The notes: a model not told the origin generated them from the letters alone. Shown: positions 15,052 through 22,428, numbered from the stretch's first letter. The stretch: 22,428 nucleotides of DNA from Bacteroidales bacterium UBA1182 (GCA_002310015.1 DBYQ01000076.1:1-22428), one strand, 5' to 3'. A program made the numbers and translations.

Positions 15052-16893
15052 ATGAAAGAATTATTTGCATTCTTGGGGCGTTTTGTAAGACCCTATCGCC
15101 GCAATCTGGTAGGTAGCGTCATATTCAATCTTCTGTCAGCATTCCTGAATGTTTTTTCATTCGTTCTCATTGTACCTATTCTTAAGATCCTGTTCCAAAT
15201 TGAAGATGCAGAGACTTATCAATACATTGAATTGACCGGAGCAGAGATTGGTGATTACTTTGATATCCTGAAAAACAATTTCTATTGGTGGGTAACTGAA
15301 TTCATCGATAAATATTCAGCATCCAAGACTCTTTTATTCCTGGGACTGATCCTTATAGTTATGACATTCTTCAAGACTGCTTGTTACTATGCCTCAACGG
15401 CAGTCATGGTTCCTTTACGCACCGGCTTGGTACGTGATATGAGAATGAAGGTATATGACAAGATTCTCAGTCTCCCCATGAGTTTCTTCTCAAAGGAGCG
15501 TAAGGGTGATATCATTACGCGCATTAGTGCTGACGTTTCTGTTATAGAGGATTCAATTTCCCAATCACTTGACATGCTTATCAAGAATCCCATTCTTGTC
15601 ATAGTCTATGTGGCAACCCTGATAATAACAAGCTGGCAGTTGACTCTGTTCACTATAGTGATAGGCCCGTTGATTATCTGGATAATGGGAGTGATAGGAC
15701 GTAAGCTTAAGGCTCAGTCTCTTGAGGTGCAGTCCCGTTGGAGTGATACCATGTCACAGCTTGAGGAAACGCTTGGCGGTCTGAGAATAATCAAGGCTTT
15801 CCTGGCCGAAAAGAAGATGTCAGCCCGTTTTGCAGAAAAGAGCAATCTGCTGCGCAAGGCAAGTAACCGTGTAAGTCTCAGGCAGTCACTTGCACACCCT
15901 GTCAGTGAATTCCTGGGCACGGCGCTGATAGTGATAGTACTATGGTTCGGCGGTACTCTTATTCTCAGCAACAAGGCAACAATTGATGCATCTACATTCA
16001 TATACTATCTTATCATCCTGTATAGTGTAATCAATCCTGTCAAGGATATTGCAAAAGCCAGTTATGCCATCCCTAAGGGGCTTGCCTCCGTGGAAAGGGT
16101 TGACAAGATCCTTCTGGCAGAAAACAACATAACCGATTGTGAGAATCCCGTATCCATTGATGAATTCCAGGGTGAAATCAAATACAATGGCGTAAATTTC
16201 TCATATGAGGACGGACGTGAGGTCCTGCATGACATAAATCTTATAATTCCAAGGGGCAAAACCATTGCCTTGGTTGGCCAGTCCGGGTCAGGTAAGTCAA
16301 CTATGGTTGATCTTCTGCCCCGTTTTTATGATGTTGACGAGGGGTCGATAACAATAGACGGAACAGATATACGTAAATTATCCCTCAAATCACTCCGCAG
16401 CCTCATGGGTAATGTCAACCAGGAAGCTATCCTGTTTAATGACACATTTTACAACAACATAACGTTCGGAGTCAAGAACGCCACACGTGAACAGGTAATA
16501 GCTGCCGCCAAGATAGCCAATGCGCATGATTTCATCATGGAGACTGAGAACGGATATGACACCAACATAGGTGACCGCGGTTGCCTGCTTTCCGGTGGAC
16601 AGCGTCAGCGTGTAAGTATCGCCCGTGCCATACTTAAAAACCCGCCTATCCTGATTCTCGATGAGGCAACAAGTGCACTTGACACTGAATCAGAACGTTT
16701 GGTTCAGGAGGCATTGGAGCGTCTTATGAAAGACCGTACAACAATAGCAATTGCTCACCGCCTTTCAACCATTAAGAATGCAGATGAAATCTGTGTCTTG
16801 CATGAGGGAAAGATTGTTGAGCGAGGAACTCATGAGCAGCTTATCGCTTTGAACGGCTATTACAAGAGGCTTCATGACATGCAGCAGTTGTAA
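15052..16893 (+). CDS. msbA: MsbA-type ABC exporter (fused permease and ATPase)
   Basis: This 613-residue half-transporter has an N-terminal six-helix exporter domain (about 20-335) and a C-terminal ATPase domain (about 370-610). The ATPase motifs are complete: Walker A GQSGSGKST (409-417), signature LSGGQ (513-517), Walker B ILILDEAT (Asp537, catalytic Glu538) and the H-loop His569. It would act as a homodimer. The family includes MsbA, which flips core-lipid A across the inner membrane, and related lipid or drug exporters. The gene is divergent from an operon with an LpxL-like acyltransferase and a PAP2 phosphatase, which favours lipid A flipping. The msbA symbol rests on family similarity and context rather than on a residue unique to MsbA. 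Confidence 0.93.
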   Translation: MKELFAFLGRFVRPYRRNLVGSVIFNLLSAFLNVFSFVLIVPILKILFQIEDAETYQYIELTGAEIGDYFDILKNNFYWWVTEFIDKYSASKTLLFLGLILIVMTFFKTACYYASTAVMVPLRTGLVRDMRMKVYDKILSLPMSFFSKERKGDIITRISADVSVIEDSISQSLDMLIKNPILVIVYVATLIITSWQLTLFTIVIGPLIIWIMGVIGRKLKAQSLEVQSRWSDTMSQLEETLGGLRIIKAFLAEKKMSARFAEKSNLLRKASNRVSLRQSLAHPVSEFLGTALIVIVLWFGGTLILSNKATIDASTFIYYLIILYSVINPVKDIAKASYAIPKGLASVERVDKILLAENNITDCENPVSIDEFQGEIKYNGVNFSYEDGREVLHDINLIIPRGKTIALVGQSGSGKSTMVDLLPRFYDVDEGSITIDGTDIRKLSLKSLRSLMGNVNQEAILFNDTFYNNITFGVKNATREQVIAAAKIANAHDFIMETENGYDTNIGDRGCLLSGGQRQRVSIARAILKNPPILILDEATSALDTESERLVQEALERLMKDRTTIAIAHRLSTIKNADEICVLHEGKIVERGTHEQLIALNGYYKRLHDMQQL

Positions 16894-16914
16894 GTATTTT
16901 TAAATCACTATAAA

Positions 16915-18099
16915 ATGGTAAAAATAGGTACTCCGCTCACTAAGGTTGCCAAGAAGGCGCTTCTGTGCGGCTCAGGTGAACTTGGAAAAGAAGTTGCAAT
17001 CGAGTTGCAGCGTTATGGTGTTGAGGTGATAGCCCTTGACAGGTATGAGAACGCTCCTGCCATGCAGGTGGCTCATCGCAGTTATGTTCTGTCGATGCTT
17101 GACGGTGCACGTCTGCGTGAGATTATTGAAAAGGAGAAACCGGATATGATTATTCCGGAGGTTGAGGCCATTGCCACTCCTGAACTTGTAAAACTTGAAA
17201 AAGAGGGTTACAACGTTATTCCTACGGCCAATGCCACATTCCTCACAATGAACCGCAAGGGCATACGCCAGCTGGCTCATGAGAAGTTGGGCTTGCCCAC
17301 ATCCAACTACCGTTTTGCTGCAACACGTGAGGAGTTTGATGCTGCAATCAAGGAGATTGGTACTCCCTGCGTGGTTAAGCCCATCATGAGTTCATCAGGT
17401 CACGGTCAGAGTGTCTGCAAGACTCCTGCCGATGCAGATAACTCATGGAAGATTGCCCAGGAGGGCGGTCGTGCCGGAGGCGGTGAGGTGATTGTTGAGG
17501 GTTTCGTGAAGTTTGACTATGAGATTACTCTGCTTACCGTACGCCATAGTGGCGGTACTACATTCCTGAACCCCATAGGACACCATCAGGTTGACGGTGA
17601 CTACCGTGAATCATGGCAGGCACAGCCTATGACAGACAAGGCTCTTGCACAGGCACAGGATATAGCCAAGAAGATTACTGACGCCCTGGGTGGTTACGGT
17701 ATCTTTGGTGTGGAGATGTTCGTTTGCGGTGACAACGTGCTGTTCAGTGAGGTTTCACCGCGTCCGCATGATACCGGTATGGTTACTATGATATCACAGG
17801 ATCTCTCAGAGTTTGCCCTGCATGCACGTGCAGTGCTTGGTCTGCCTATCCCCAAGATCAATTTCTATGGTCCCAGCGCTTCAAAGGCAATCGTTGTTGA
17901 GGGTGATACTACAATGGTGGAGTTTGAGAATCTGGACGAGATCCTTTCTGAGCCCGATGTTCAGATTCGCTTGTTCGGCAAGCCGTTCATTAAGGGCCAC
18001 CGCCGTATGGGTGTGATTCTGGCTCGTGCAGAAAGTGTGGAGAAGGCTCTTGAGAAAGTAGAGCGTGCTTACGCCAAACTGAAAGTCAAGGTTTACTGA
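16915..18099 (+). CDS. purT: Formate-dependent phosphoribosylglycinamide formyltransferase
   Basis: This 394-residue ATP-grasp enzyme uses formate and ATP to formylate glycinamide ribonucleotide in purine synthesis, as the folate-independent alternative to PurN. Visible landmarks are the N-terminal GSGELGKEVAIELQR (19-33), the PEVEAIAT motif (81-88), the ATP-grasp core TPCVVKPIMSSSGHGQS (150-166), and the metal-binding end of the fold EVSPRPHDTGMVT with Glu279, Arg283 and His285-Asp286. Length agrees with known PurT. It begins 21 bases after msbA on the same strand and may be cotranscribed with it; I see no terminator between them. Its last 14 bases overlap the 3' end of the convergent LTA-synthase-like gene. 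Confidence 0.97.
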   Translation: MVKIGTPLTKVAKKALLCGSGELGKEVAIELQRYGVEVIALDRYENAPAMQVAHRSYVLSMLDGARLREIIEKEKPDMIIPEVEAIATPELVKLEKEGYNVIPTANATFLTMNRKGIRQLAHEKLGLPTSNYRFAATREEFDAAIKEIGTPCVVKPIMSSSGHGQSVCKTPADADNSWKIAQEGGRAGGGEVIVEGFVKFDYEITLLTVRHSGGTTFLNPIGHHQVDGDYRESWQAQPMTDKALAQAQDIAKKITDALGGYGIFGVEMFVCGDNVLFSEVSPRPHDTGMVTMISQDLSEFALHARAVLGLPIPKINFYGPSASKAIVVEGDTTMVEFENLDEILSEPDVQIRLFGKPFIKGHRRMGVILARAESVEKALEKVERAYAKLKVKVY

Positions 18100-20050
18100 T
18101 AACCAGCTCCTTACTTGTCATATATTCAAGGTACTGTTGAACCAGTGCCTTGATTTTTTTTGTCATCTCTTCTTCAACCTCAGGCAGTGTTCCTTTGAGG
18201 TTCTGTTTCATGGAAGGATCACTTTTGTAGTCATAGAGGGCAATCTGATTCTCGCCGTCAAACTGAATCATGAGATTGCCTTTGTAATATGAGTAGAGGC
18301 CGTTTTGCAGATTTGCGGCCCATGTTTCATCATCGGGAGTGTTGAAGAGGTTCTGACCGAAACTTATTACAGGGCTTTCATATCCCAGATAACCCAGGAT
18401 TGAGGGATATATGTCAGACTGTTGTGCTATTGCATTGCGTCTGCCGTTCAGGCTGTCAGAGGGGCAGTAAAAGATGATGGGCACTCTGAAATTGCCATAA
18501 TCTGACTGATATTCAGGATGTTCAGAAAGGTTGGTGTGATCTGCGGTAAGGACAAAAAGGGTGTTGTTGAACCACGGCTGTTTTGAAGCTTTGTCAAAAA
18601 ACAGTTCGAGTGCATGGTCCGAGTATCGTATGCCGCGGTAGATGGGCAGATTACCTTCTTGGGGATATATCTCCTGATAACGTTCAGGTACATTGTACGG
18701 GTGGTGTGAAGAGGCCGTAAATGCCGATGCCACGAACGGCTCCTGGAAAGAACCTATCATATCACACATGTATTGCAGGAACTCCTCATCCCATATGGCC
18801 CAATATCCGTCAAACACAGTATTGCCTCCGTACTCCGGTTTCTTTACAAAATCCTCAAGTCCAAAATAATCATTGTAGCCTATAACCTTTGAGAATGACT
18901 GGAATCCCATTGAACCGTTGTCTGCTCCGTGGAAGAATGCGGAGTAGTATCCTTTCCTGCCGAGTTCCTTGGCGAGTCCCGTAATCTCTTTTGACATTAT
19001 TGTGGGAGTGAGGAAGAGGTGATCCTTAAGCATGGGGATTCCGGCCAGAACCGATGGCATGGCATCAATGCTTTTCCGACCGTTGGCAAGCGACACATCA
19101 AATGTGAGTGATACACTTATGAGTGAATCTACAAACGGAGTGCAGTCATGTATGTCCTGCTTGTCTGGATTCATAGCCCCAATGTACTCTGATCCAAAAC
19201 TCTCAAGTATCAGAACCACTACGTTTATTGGTCTGAAAACAGCGGTGGAATCGGGAAAAATAACAGGGGAATATATTGTTTCAAGTTCTTCTTCACTAAA
19301 GTATGAAGGTACTTTCATGTCTTCATTTCCTGCAGTCCTGATTATACAGAACGGTGTGTTCAGGATTGCTGCAGCTTGAGCAGGTGTTGAAACATATCTG
19401 TATGCATTGCTCATGGTTATCGGCCTGATGTTGTGGGCCAGGCCTCCGCGAATGCCGGCCACAATGCATAGGCCGCAGAGAGCCAGACAACATGTCTTGA
19501 CAACATAGTAAACATACGTTTTGCGGTACTTAAGAACATCAGGAGTCTTTATCAATTTGCATAGAATCCAGACAATGCCAGCATACAATAGTACCAGATA
19601 CCAGTTTGAGATAAGGGATTTGAATATGATTGATGCAATCTGTCCTCCACCTTCATTGCTAAACTCATCAAAGACCTTAAGTGTGCTGCGGCATCCGGAA
19701 TAGGGAAAATAAACCGTATCAATTAGATTAGCCAATATTCCGGCAGAAACCAATACAATCAGGATAATGTTGACAATCTTATAGTACCATTGTCTCTCTT
19801 TGAAATGAAAGGGAAACAGGAGCAGTACGATATAAATGGAGCATATGTACATTATGCCTGACGTATCAAACACCAGTGCGCCTTTGAGCATGGGCCAGAA
19901 CATTCCGCTCATACTGCCTTTAAGGGCGCTCCAGTTATACCAGATGAATATGGGATGACAGAGAAGAAAAACAGCATAGACCACAACCAGGTTCCTGATC
20001 ATGACCATAAATGGGGTTTTCAAGACCGGACTGGTTCTGTTATCTGTCAT
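18086..20050 (-). CDS. Second LTA-synthase-like membrane phosphotransferase, with Ser at the nucleophile position
   Basis: This 654-residue protein has five hydrophobic membrane segments in residues 16-205 and a periplasmic alkaline-phosphatase/sulfatase-fold domain (about 273-620). Metal and active-site positions are Glu283 (VVLILESFGSEY), Ser327 (NGRKSIDAMPS, where LtaS-type enzymes usually have Thr), and Asp504-His505 (LTADHTN). Such enzymes transfer phosphoglycerol or phosphoethanolamine head groups; a sulfatase activity needs a formylglycine from Cys or Ser in a C/S-x-P-x-R context that is not present here. It starts one base after the stop of the PfkB gene and is the last gene of a three-gene operon with the SIS isomerase. 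That context hints at modification of a Kdo-containing glycolipid, but this is inference. It overlaps purT by 14 bases, tail to tail. Confidence 0.9.
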   Translation of the reverse strand: MTDNRTSPVLKTPFMVMIRNLVVVYAVFLLCHPIFIWYNWSALKGSMSGMFWPMLKGALVFDTSGIMYICSIYIVLLLFPFHFKERQWYYKIVNIILIVLVSAGILANLIDTVYFPYSGCRSTLKVFDEFSNEGGGQIASIIFKSLISNWYLVLLYAGIVWILCKLIKTPDVLKYRKTYVYYVVKTCCLALCGLCIVAGIRGGLAHNIRPITMSNAYRYVSTPAQAAAILNTPFCIIRTAGNEDMKVPSYFSEEELETIYSPVIFPDSTAVFRPINVVVLILESFGSEYIGAMNPDKQDIHDCTPFVDSLISVSLTFDVSLANGRKSIDAMPSVLAGIPMLKDHLFLTPTIMSKEITGLAKELGRKGYYSAFFHGADNGSMGFQSFSKVIGYNDYFGLEDFVKKPEYGGNTVFDGYWAIWDEEFLQYMCDMIGSFQEPFVASAFTASSHHPYNVPERYQEIYPQEGNLPIYRGIRYSDHALELFFDKASKQPWFNNTLFVLTADHTNLSEHPEYQSDYGNFRVPIIFYCPSDSLNGRRNAIAQQSDIYPSILGYLGYESPVISFGQNLFNTPDDETWAANLQNGLYSYYKGNLMIQFDGENQIALYDYKSDPSMKQNLKGTLPEVEEEMTKKIKALVQQYLEYMTSKELVISKP

Positions 20051-20051
20051 T

Positions 20052-20978
20052 TCAGAGATTTATTTTGTATTTGTCAGCAAAATCCTTACTTACGTAATTC
20101 TCAGTGCTCATGCAGGCTTCAGTCCCGAATTCTATACCATACCCGATAAGTCTGTTCCAGTTGTCTTTAGTAAGGTTCTCAAGATTGTTCTGGAAAATGT
20201 TTTCTGCAACCAACCCGTATATGATGCCTGCGTTGAAATTGTCACCGGCACCTATGGTGCTTACCGGTGTTATAGGTCGTGAACAGAATTTGTATTCCTG
20301 ACCGTAATCAATGACTGTTACGCCCTCTTTTCCGCGTGTACAGATAAGTCTGGGGCAGTATTTTGAGGTTTCCAGATAAATCTTCTGACAGTCATCAAAC
20401 CCGAATACGTTTATGAAATCCTCATGGCTTCCGCGTACGATATCCGCCAATGCAAAGTTTTCCCTGAAGGTCTCTTTCAGACTATCCACTTCATGAGCAT
20501 GGTTGTCACGGAAATTCAGGTCATAGTAAAGTATCGCTCCCTGTTTCTTGGCATACTCCAGGAAAGGATGGACTTTACTCTTGAGTACGGGATTAAGGGC
20601 AAAGTATGCACCGAAAGCAACAATGTCATTCTGCTTTATTTCAGGAAAAGTAAAGTCAAGGCGGTTGTTGGGATAATCTTTGTAGAAACTGTATTTAGCA
20701 TCATTGTGCTCATTCAAATATGCCAGTGAAATGGCTGTTTTTTTTCCTTCATAGCATGATACGTAATCGCTGTTGATGCCATTTTCATGCATAAAGTCCA
20801 GAATGATGTTCCCAACCTGGTCAGAGCCCACTTCTGTAATGAAAGTGCAGTCCAGGCCAATTCTTCCAAGTGAAATCAGTCCATTGAACACGGAACCTCC
20901 CGGTACCGCATCAACAGGTTTTCCGTTGCGGAAAAGAATGTCATAAATGGTTTCACCTATGCCAAAAACCTTTCTCAT
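20052..20978 (-). CDS. PfkB-family carbohydrate kinase
   Basis: This 308-residue ribokinase-fold protein has the N-terminal substrate-binding pattern PGGSVFNGLISLGRIG (26-41), the GSDQVG lid region (51-56), NFRD (155-158), a TRGKEG stretch (214-219), and the anion-hole and catalytic-base motif GAGDNFNAG with Asp246. The family phosphorylates sugars such as fructose, ribose or ketodeoxygluconate, or nucleosides. The substrate cannot be assigned from the motifs; fructokinase-like is a reasonable first guess. It overlaps the SIS isomerase gene by four bases (ATGA) and is followed after one base by the LTA-synthase-like gene. The tight coupling to a probable arabinose-5-phosphate isomerase raises the possibility of a pentose or Kdo-pathway substrate, which is speculative. 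Confidence 0.92.
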   Translation of the reverse strand: MRKVFGIGETIYDILFRNGKPVDAVPGGSVFNGLISLGRIGLDCTFITEVGSDQVGNIILDFMHENGINSDYVSCYEGKKTAISLAYLNEHNDAKYSFYKDYPNNRLDFTFPEIKQNDIVAFGAYFALNPVLKSKVHPFLEYAKKQGAILYYDLNFRDNHAHEVDSLKETFRENFALADIVRGSHEDFINVFGFDDCQKIYLETSKYCPRLICTRGKEGVTVIDYGQEYKFCSRPITPVSTIGAGDNFNAGIIYGLVAENIFQNNLENLTKDNWNRLIGYGIEFGTEACMSTENYVSKDFADKYKINL

Positions 20979-21574
20979 AGCAGTTTCTTGGATCTGACTC
21001 CAAGATATCCTCCGTGGTGACGTTTGTTGTAATCTTCAACTGTAAAACCTATTGCTTTCATGGTCTCTACCACGAGGGCGTCACCTATTACGTTCATGAC
21101 GGTGGTGCTTGTGGTGGGAGCCAGCCCCAAAGCGCAAACCTCATCGGGCTTTCCGGTAGAGAGTACCACATCAGCCTGACGTGCAAGCGGACTTGAGGTG
21201 TTGCCGGTAAGTACAATGAATTTCAGTGTGGGGTCAAGTGTAAGGCTCAAATCCATAAGTTCAAGAACCTCACGGGTCTTGCCTGAGTTTGATACCAGAA
21301 GGAACAGGTCATTCTTCTGGAGAATACCCAGATCTCCGTGTTGGGCTTCACTCGGATGCAGGAATATGGAAGGAGTGCCGGTTGAACTGAAGGTGGTAGC
21401 CATGTTCATGGCTATCTGTCCGGCTTTTCCCATTCCGCTGGTAATCAACTTTCCGTTAAGTTCATGGACGTGGTGAACTATCAGATTCACAGCTTTTTCA
21501 TATTCATCGCCTATGGGAATATTCAGTATGGCCTGAGCTTCTCTTGATACTATGTCCTTAATCGATTCAATCAT
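20975..21574 (-). CDS. kdsD: Single-domain SIS sugar-phosphate isomerase, D-arabinose-5-phosphate isomerase type
   Basis: This 199-residue protein consists of one SIS domain. It matches the KdsD/KpsF family that converts ribulose-5-phosphate to arabinose-5-phosphate, the first step toward Kdo. The sequence has SGMGKAG (46-52, Lys50), HPSEAQHGDLG (73-83), SNSGKTREV (95-103, Glu102), Glu145 in KPDEVCALG, APTTSTTVMNVIGDAL (152-167) and the C-terminal HHGGYLG (186-192). The spacing of Lys50, Glu102, Glu145 and His186 parallels the Lys, Glu, Glu, His set of E. coli KdsD. The tandem CBS domains of the usual 320-residue enzyme are absent; CBS-less isomerases of this kind are known in Bacteroides. 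It heads a three-gene operon. The symbol is assigned by family resemblance. Confidence 0.88.
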   Translation of the reverse strand: MIESIKDIVSREAQAILNIPIGDEYEKAVNLIVHHVHELNGKLITSGMGKAGQIAMNMATTFSSTGTPSIFLHPSEAQHGDLGILQKNDLFLLVSNSGKTREVLELMDLSLTLDPTLKFIVLTGNTSSPLARQADVVLSTGKPDEVCALGLAPTTSTTVMNVIGDALVVETMKAIGFTVEDYNKRHHGGYLGVRSKKLL

Positions 21575-21610
21575 TGCTTTTATTCAATGAAGATTCAGTT
21601 GTTTGAATCG

Positions 21611-21618
21611 CAAATATA
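21611..21618 (-). promoter_or_regulatory. -7 box for the isomerase-kinase-transferase operon
   Basis: The minus strand reads TATATTTG followed by C, an exact TAnnTTTG match 36 bases before the ATG at 21574. A small inverted repeat (GATTCA at 21592-21597, TGAATC at 21604-21609) falls in the expected transcript leader. Confidence 0.55.
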
Positions 21619-21694
21619 CAAAATATTCGGATTGGATGAAAAAAATACTGTGGCTGTTTCGGGACTAAACAAAACGTACTGAGCCAATAGCCAA

Positions 21695-21740
21695 AGTAAA
21701 AAATGTGGTACGCGTGCGGCGCGTACCACATTTTTTTACT
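21695..21740. terminator. Symmetrical terminator-like palindrome between two divergent genes
   Basis: Arms at 21698-21714 and 21720-21736 form a perfect 17-base-pair stem around a 5-base loop (TGCGG). The inner 11 pairs are TGTGGTACGCG/CGCGTACCACA and the outer six are A-T. An additional AGT/ACT pairing (21695-21697 with 21738-21740) follows one unpaired T. With runs of A on the left and T on the right, it has the form of a Rho-independent terminator in both directions. Yet it lies between two divergent genes, with no recognised gene ending into it, and it abuts the pnp -7 box. It could be an insulator, a terminator of an unseen small RNA, or a protein-binding palindrome. Confidence 0.7.
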
Positions 21741-21747
21741 ATTTTTG
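21740..21747 (+). promoter_or_regulatory. pnp: -7 box for pnp
   Basis: TATTTTTG followed by C is an exact TAnnTTTG match 52 bases before the first pnp ATG. It starts on the last base of the palindrome at 21695-21740, so the right arm of that palindrome fills the -33 to -7 spacer region. Confidence 0.5.
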
Positions 21748-21799
21748 CCGCAATTTACTCTATAAGAGGATTATTTTTATTAGATGTTTTAATATTTAA

Positions 21800-22428
21800 A
21801 TGATGAAAATTGTAACAAAAGAGTTCCAGCTCCCTGATGGAAGAACCATCAAACTGGAGACCGGGAAACTGGCCAAGCAAGCCGATGGAGCCGTGATGCT
21901 GACATGTGGCAAAACTATGCTCCTGGCCACTGTATGCGCCGCTAAAGATGCAGTTCCCGGAACTGATTTCATGCCGCTGCAGGTAGAGTACAGAGAGAAG
22001 TATGCGTCAATAGGACGTTATCCCGGCGGCTTTACCAAACGTGAGGGCCGTCCCTCTGATTATGAGATTCTTACATGCCGTCTTGTAGACCGTGCATTGC
22101 GTCCTTTGTTTCCGGACAATTACCACGCTGAAGTTTTTGTAAACATCATACTGTTCTCCGCTGATGGAGAGCAGATGCCTGATGCTCTGGCCGGTCTGGC
22201 AGCATCAGCAGCATTGGCTGTATCGGATATACCTTTCCAGGGTCCGATATCTGAGGTCCGCGTAGCCCGTATAAACGGTGAGTACGTGATTGACCCCACA
22301 TTCAAGCAGCTTGAGGAGGCCGATATGGATGTAATGGTTGCCGCAACCTATGACAACATCATGATGGTTGAGGGTGAGATGAAGGAGGTTAGCGAGGCTG
22401 ACCTGCTTGGTGCCATGAAGGCCGCTCA
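21800..22428 (+). CDS. pnp: Polynucleotide phosphorylase, N-terminal part
   Basis: The first 209 codons are present and the gene runs off the right edge. PNPase degrades RNA from the 3' end using phosphate and is part of RNA turnover complexes. The N-terminal RNase PH domain is evident: KEFQLPDGRTIKLETGKLA (about residues 6-24), DFMPLQVEYREKYASIGR, PGGFTKREGRPSDYEILTCRLVDRALRPLFP, the FSADGEQMPDALAGLAASAAL region, and GPISEVRVARINGEYVIDP. Translation can begin at the ATG at 21800 or the adjacent ATG at 21803; I give the upstream one. It has its own TAnnTTTG box and a leader of roughly 45 bases. In E. coli pnp is autoregulated through its leader; no equivalent long leader hairpin lies downstream of the predicted start site here. 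Confidence 0.96.
   Translation, partial: MMKIVTKEFQLPDGRTIKLETGKLAKQADGAVMLTCGKTMLLATVCAAKDAVPGTDFMPLQVEYREKYASIGRYPGGFTKREGRPSDYEILTCRLVDRALRPLFPDNYHAEVFVNIILFSADGEQMPDALAGLAASAALAVSDIPFQGPISEVRVARINGEYVIDPTFKQLEEADMDVMVAATYDNIMMVEGEMKEVSEADLLGAMKAA

Noticed and set aside
21592..21609. GATTCA/TGAATC inverted repeat in the leader of the isomerase operon as a riboswitch
   Set aside because: A six-base-pair AT-rich stem is too small to support a riboswitch or attenuator call; it is only noted with the promoter.
21651..21686. Inverted repeat TGGCT/AGCCA upstream of the large palindrome
   Set aside because: Five-base arms separated by 26 bases are expected by chance in a region of this size.
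1..22428. Search for mobile elements, CRISPR arrays, phage or defence genes
   Set aside because: No transposase, integrase, spaced direct repeats, toxin-antitoxin pair or nuclease-based defence gene is evident. The single EEP-family hydrolase is membrane-anchored and lacks a defence context.

Overview
The window looks like a chromosomal segment of a Bacteroidales bacterium (Bacteroides/Prevotella-like). The reasons are the fused SecDF protein, a paired-rhomboid and ArgS neighbourhood, a D-arabinose-5-phosphate-isomerase-like protein without CBS domains, the lack of clear Shine-Dalgarno sequences, and promoter -7 boxes of the Bacteroidetes form TAnnTTTG in most intergenic gaps. I see no insertion sequence, phage gene, CRISPR array, tRNA or rRNA. 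No gap between genes exceeds 300 bases.

Layout. Bases 1-66 hold the 5' end of a 2-oxoacid:ferredoxin oxidoreductase alpha subunit (minus strand). Next, all on the minus strand, come a secreted Sel1-repeat/TonB C-terminal-domain protein (281-1510), secDF (1632-4637) and a tightly coupled operon of two rhomboid-family proteins plus a membrane-anchored endonuclease/exonuclease/phosphatase-family protein (4779-7260). A 74-base divergent promoter region leads to a plus-strand cluster: argS, a viroplasmin-RNase H protein and an LTA-synthase-like membrane phosphotransferase (7335-11668). Convergent to it lies a minus-strand operon of an outer-membrane-like protein, a PAP2 phosphatase fused to a probable beta-barrel, and an LpxL-like acyltransferase (14942 down to 11673). 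Divergent from that operon are an MsbA-type ABC exporter and purT (15052-18099). A second minus-strand operon follows: SIS isomerase, PfkB kinase and a second LTA-synthase-like protein (21574 down to 18086). The window ends in the first part of pnp (from 21800).

Theme. Most genes from 9821 to 21574 fit envelope glycolipid biogenesis: a probable Kdo-precursor isomerase, a lipid A-type acyltransferase, a lipid A flippase-type ABC protein, a PAP2 phosphatase and two alkaline-phosphatase-fold head-group transferases. SecDF and the rhomboids add membrane protein export and processing. The housekeeping genes argS, purT and pnp are interspersed.

The most noteworthy items are the PAP2/beta-barrel fusion and its uncharacterised outer-membrane partner next to lipid A genes, the divergent second rhomboid, the serine in place of threonine in the second LTA-synthase-like protein, and a symmetrical terminator-like palindrome just upstream of the pnp promoter. 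I do not see a clear defence or mobile system. The region is mostly core genome, and the claims of novelty are modest.
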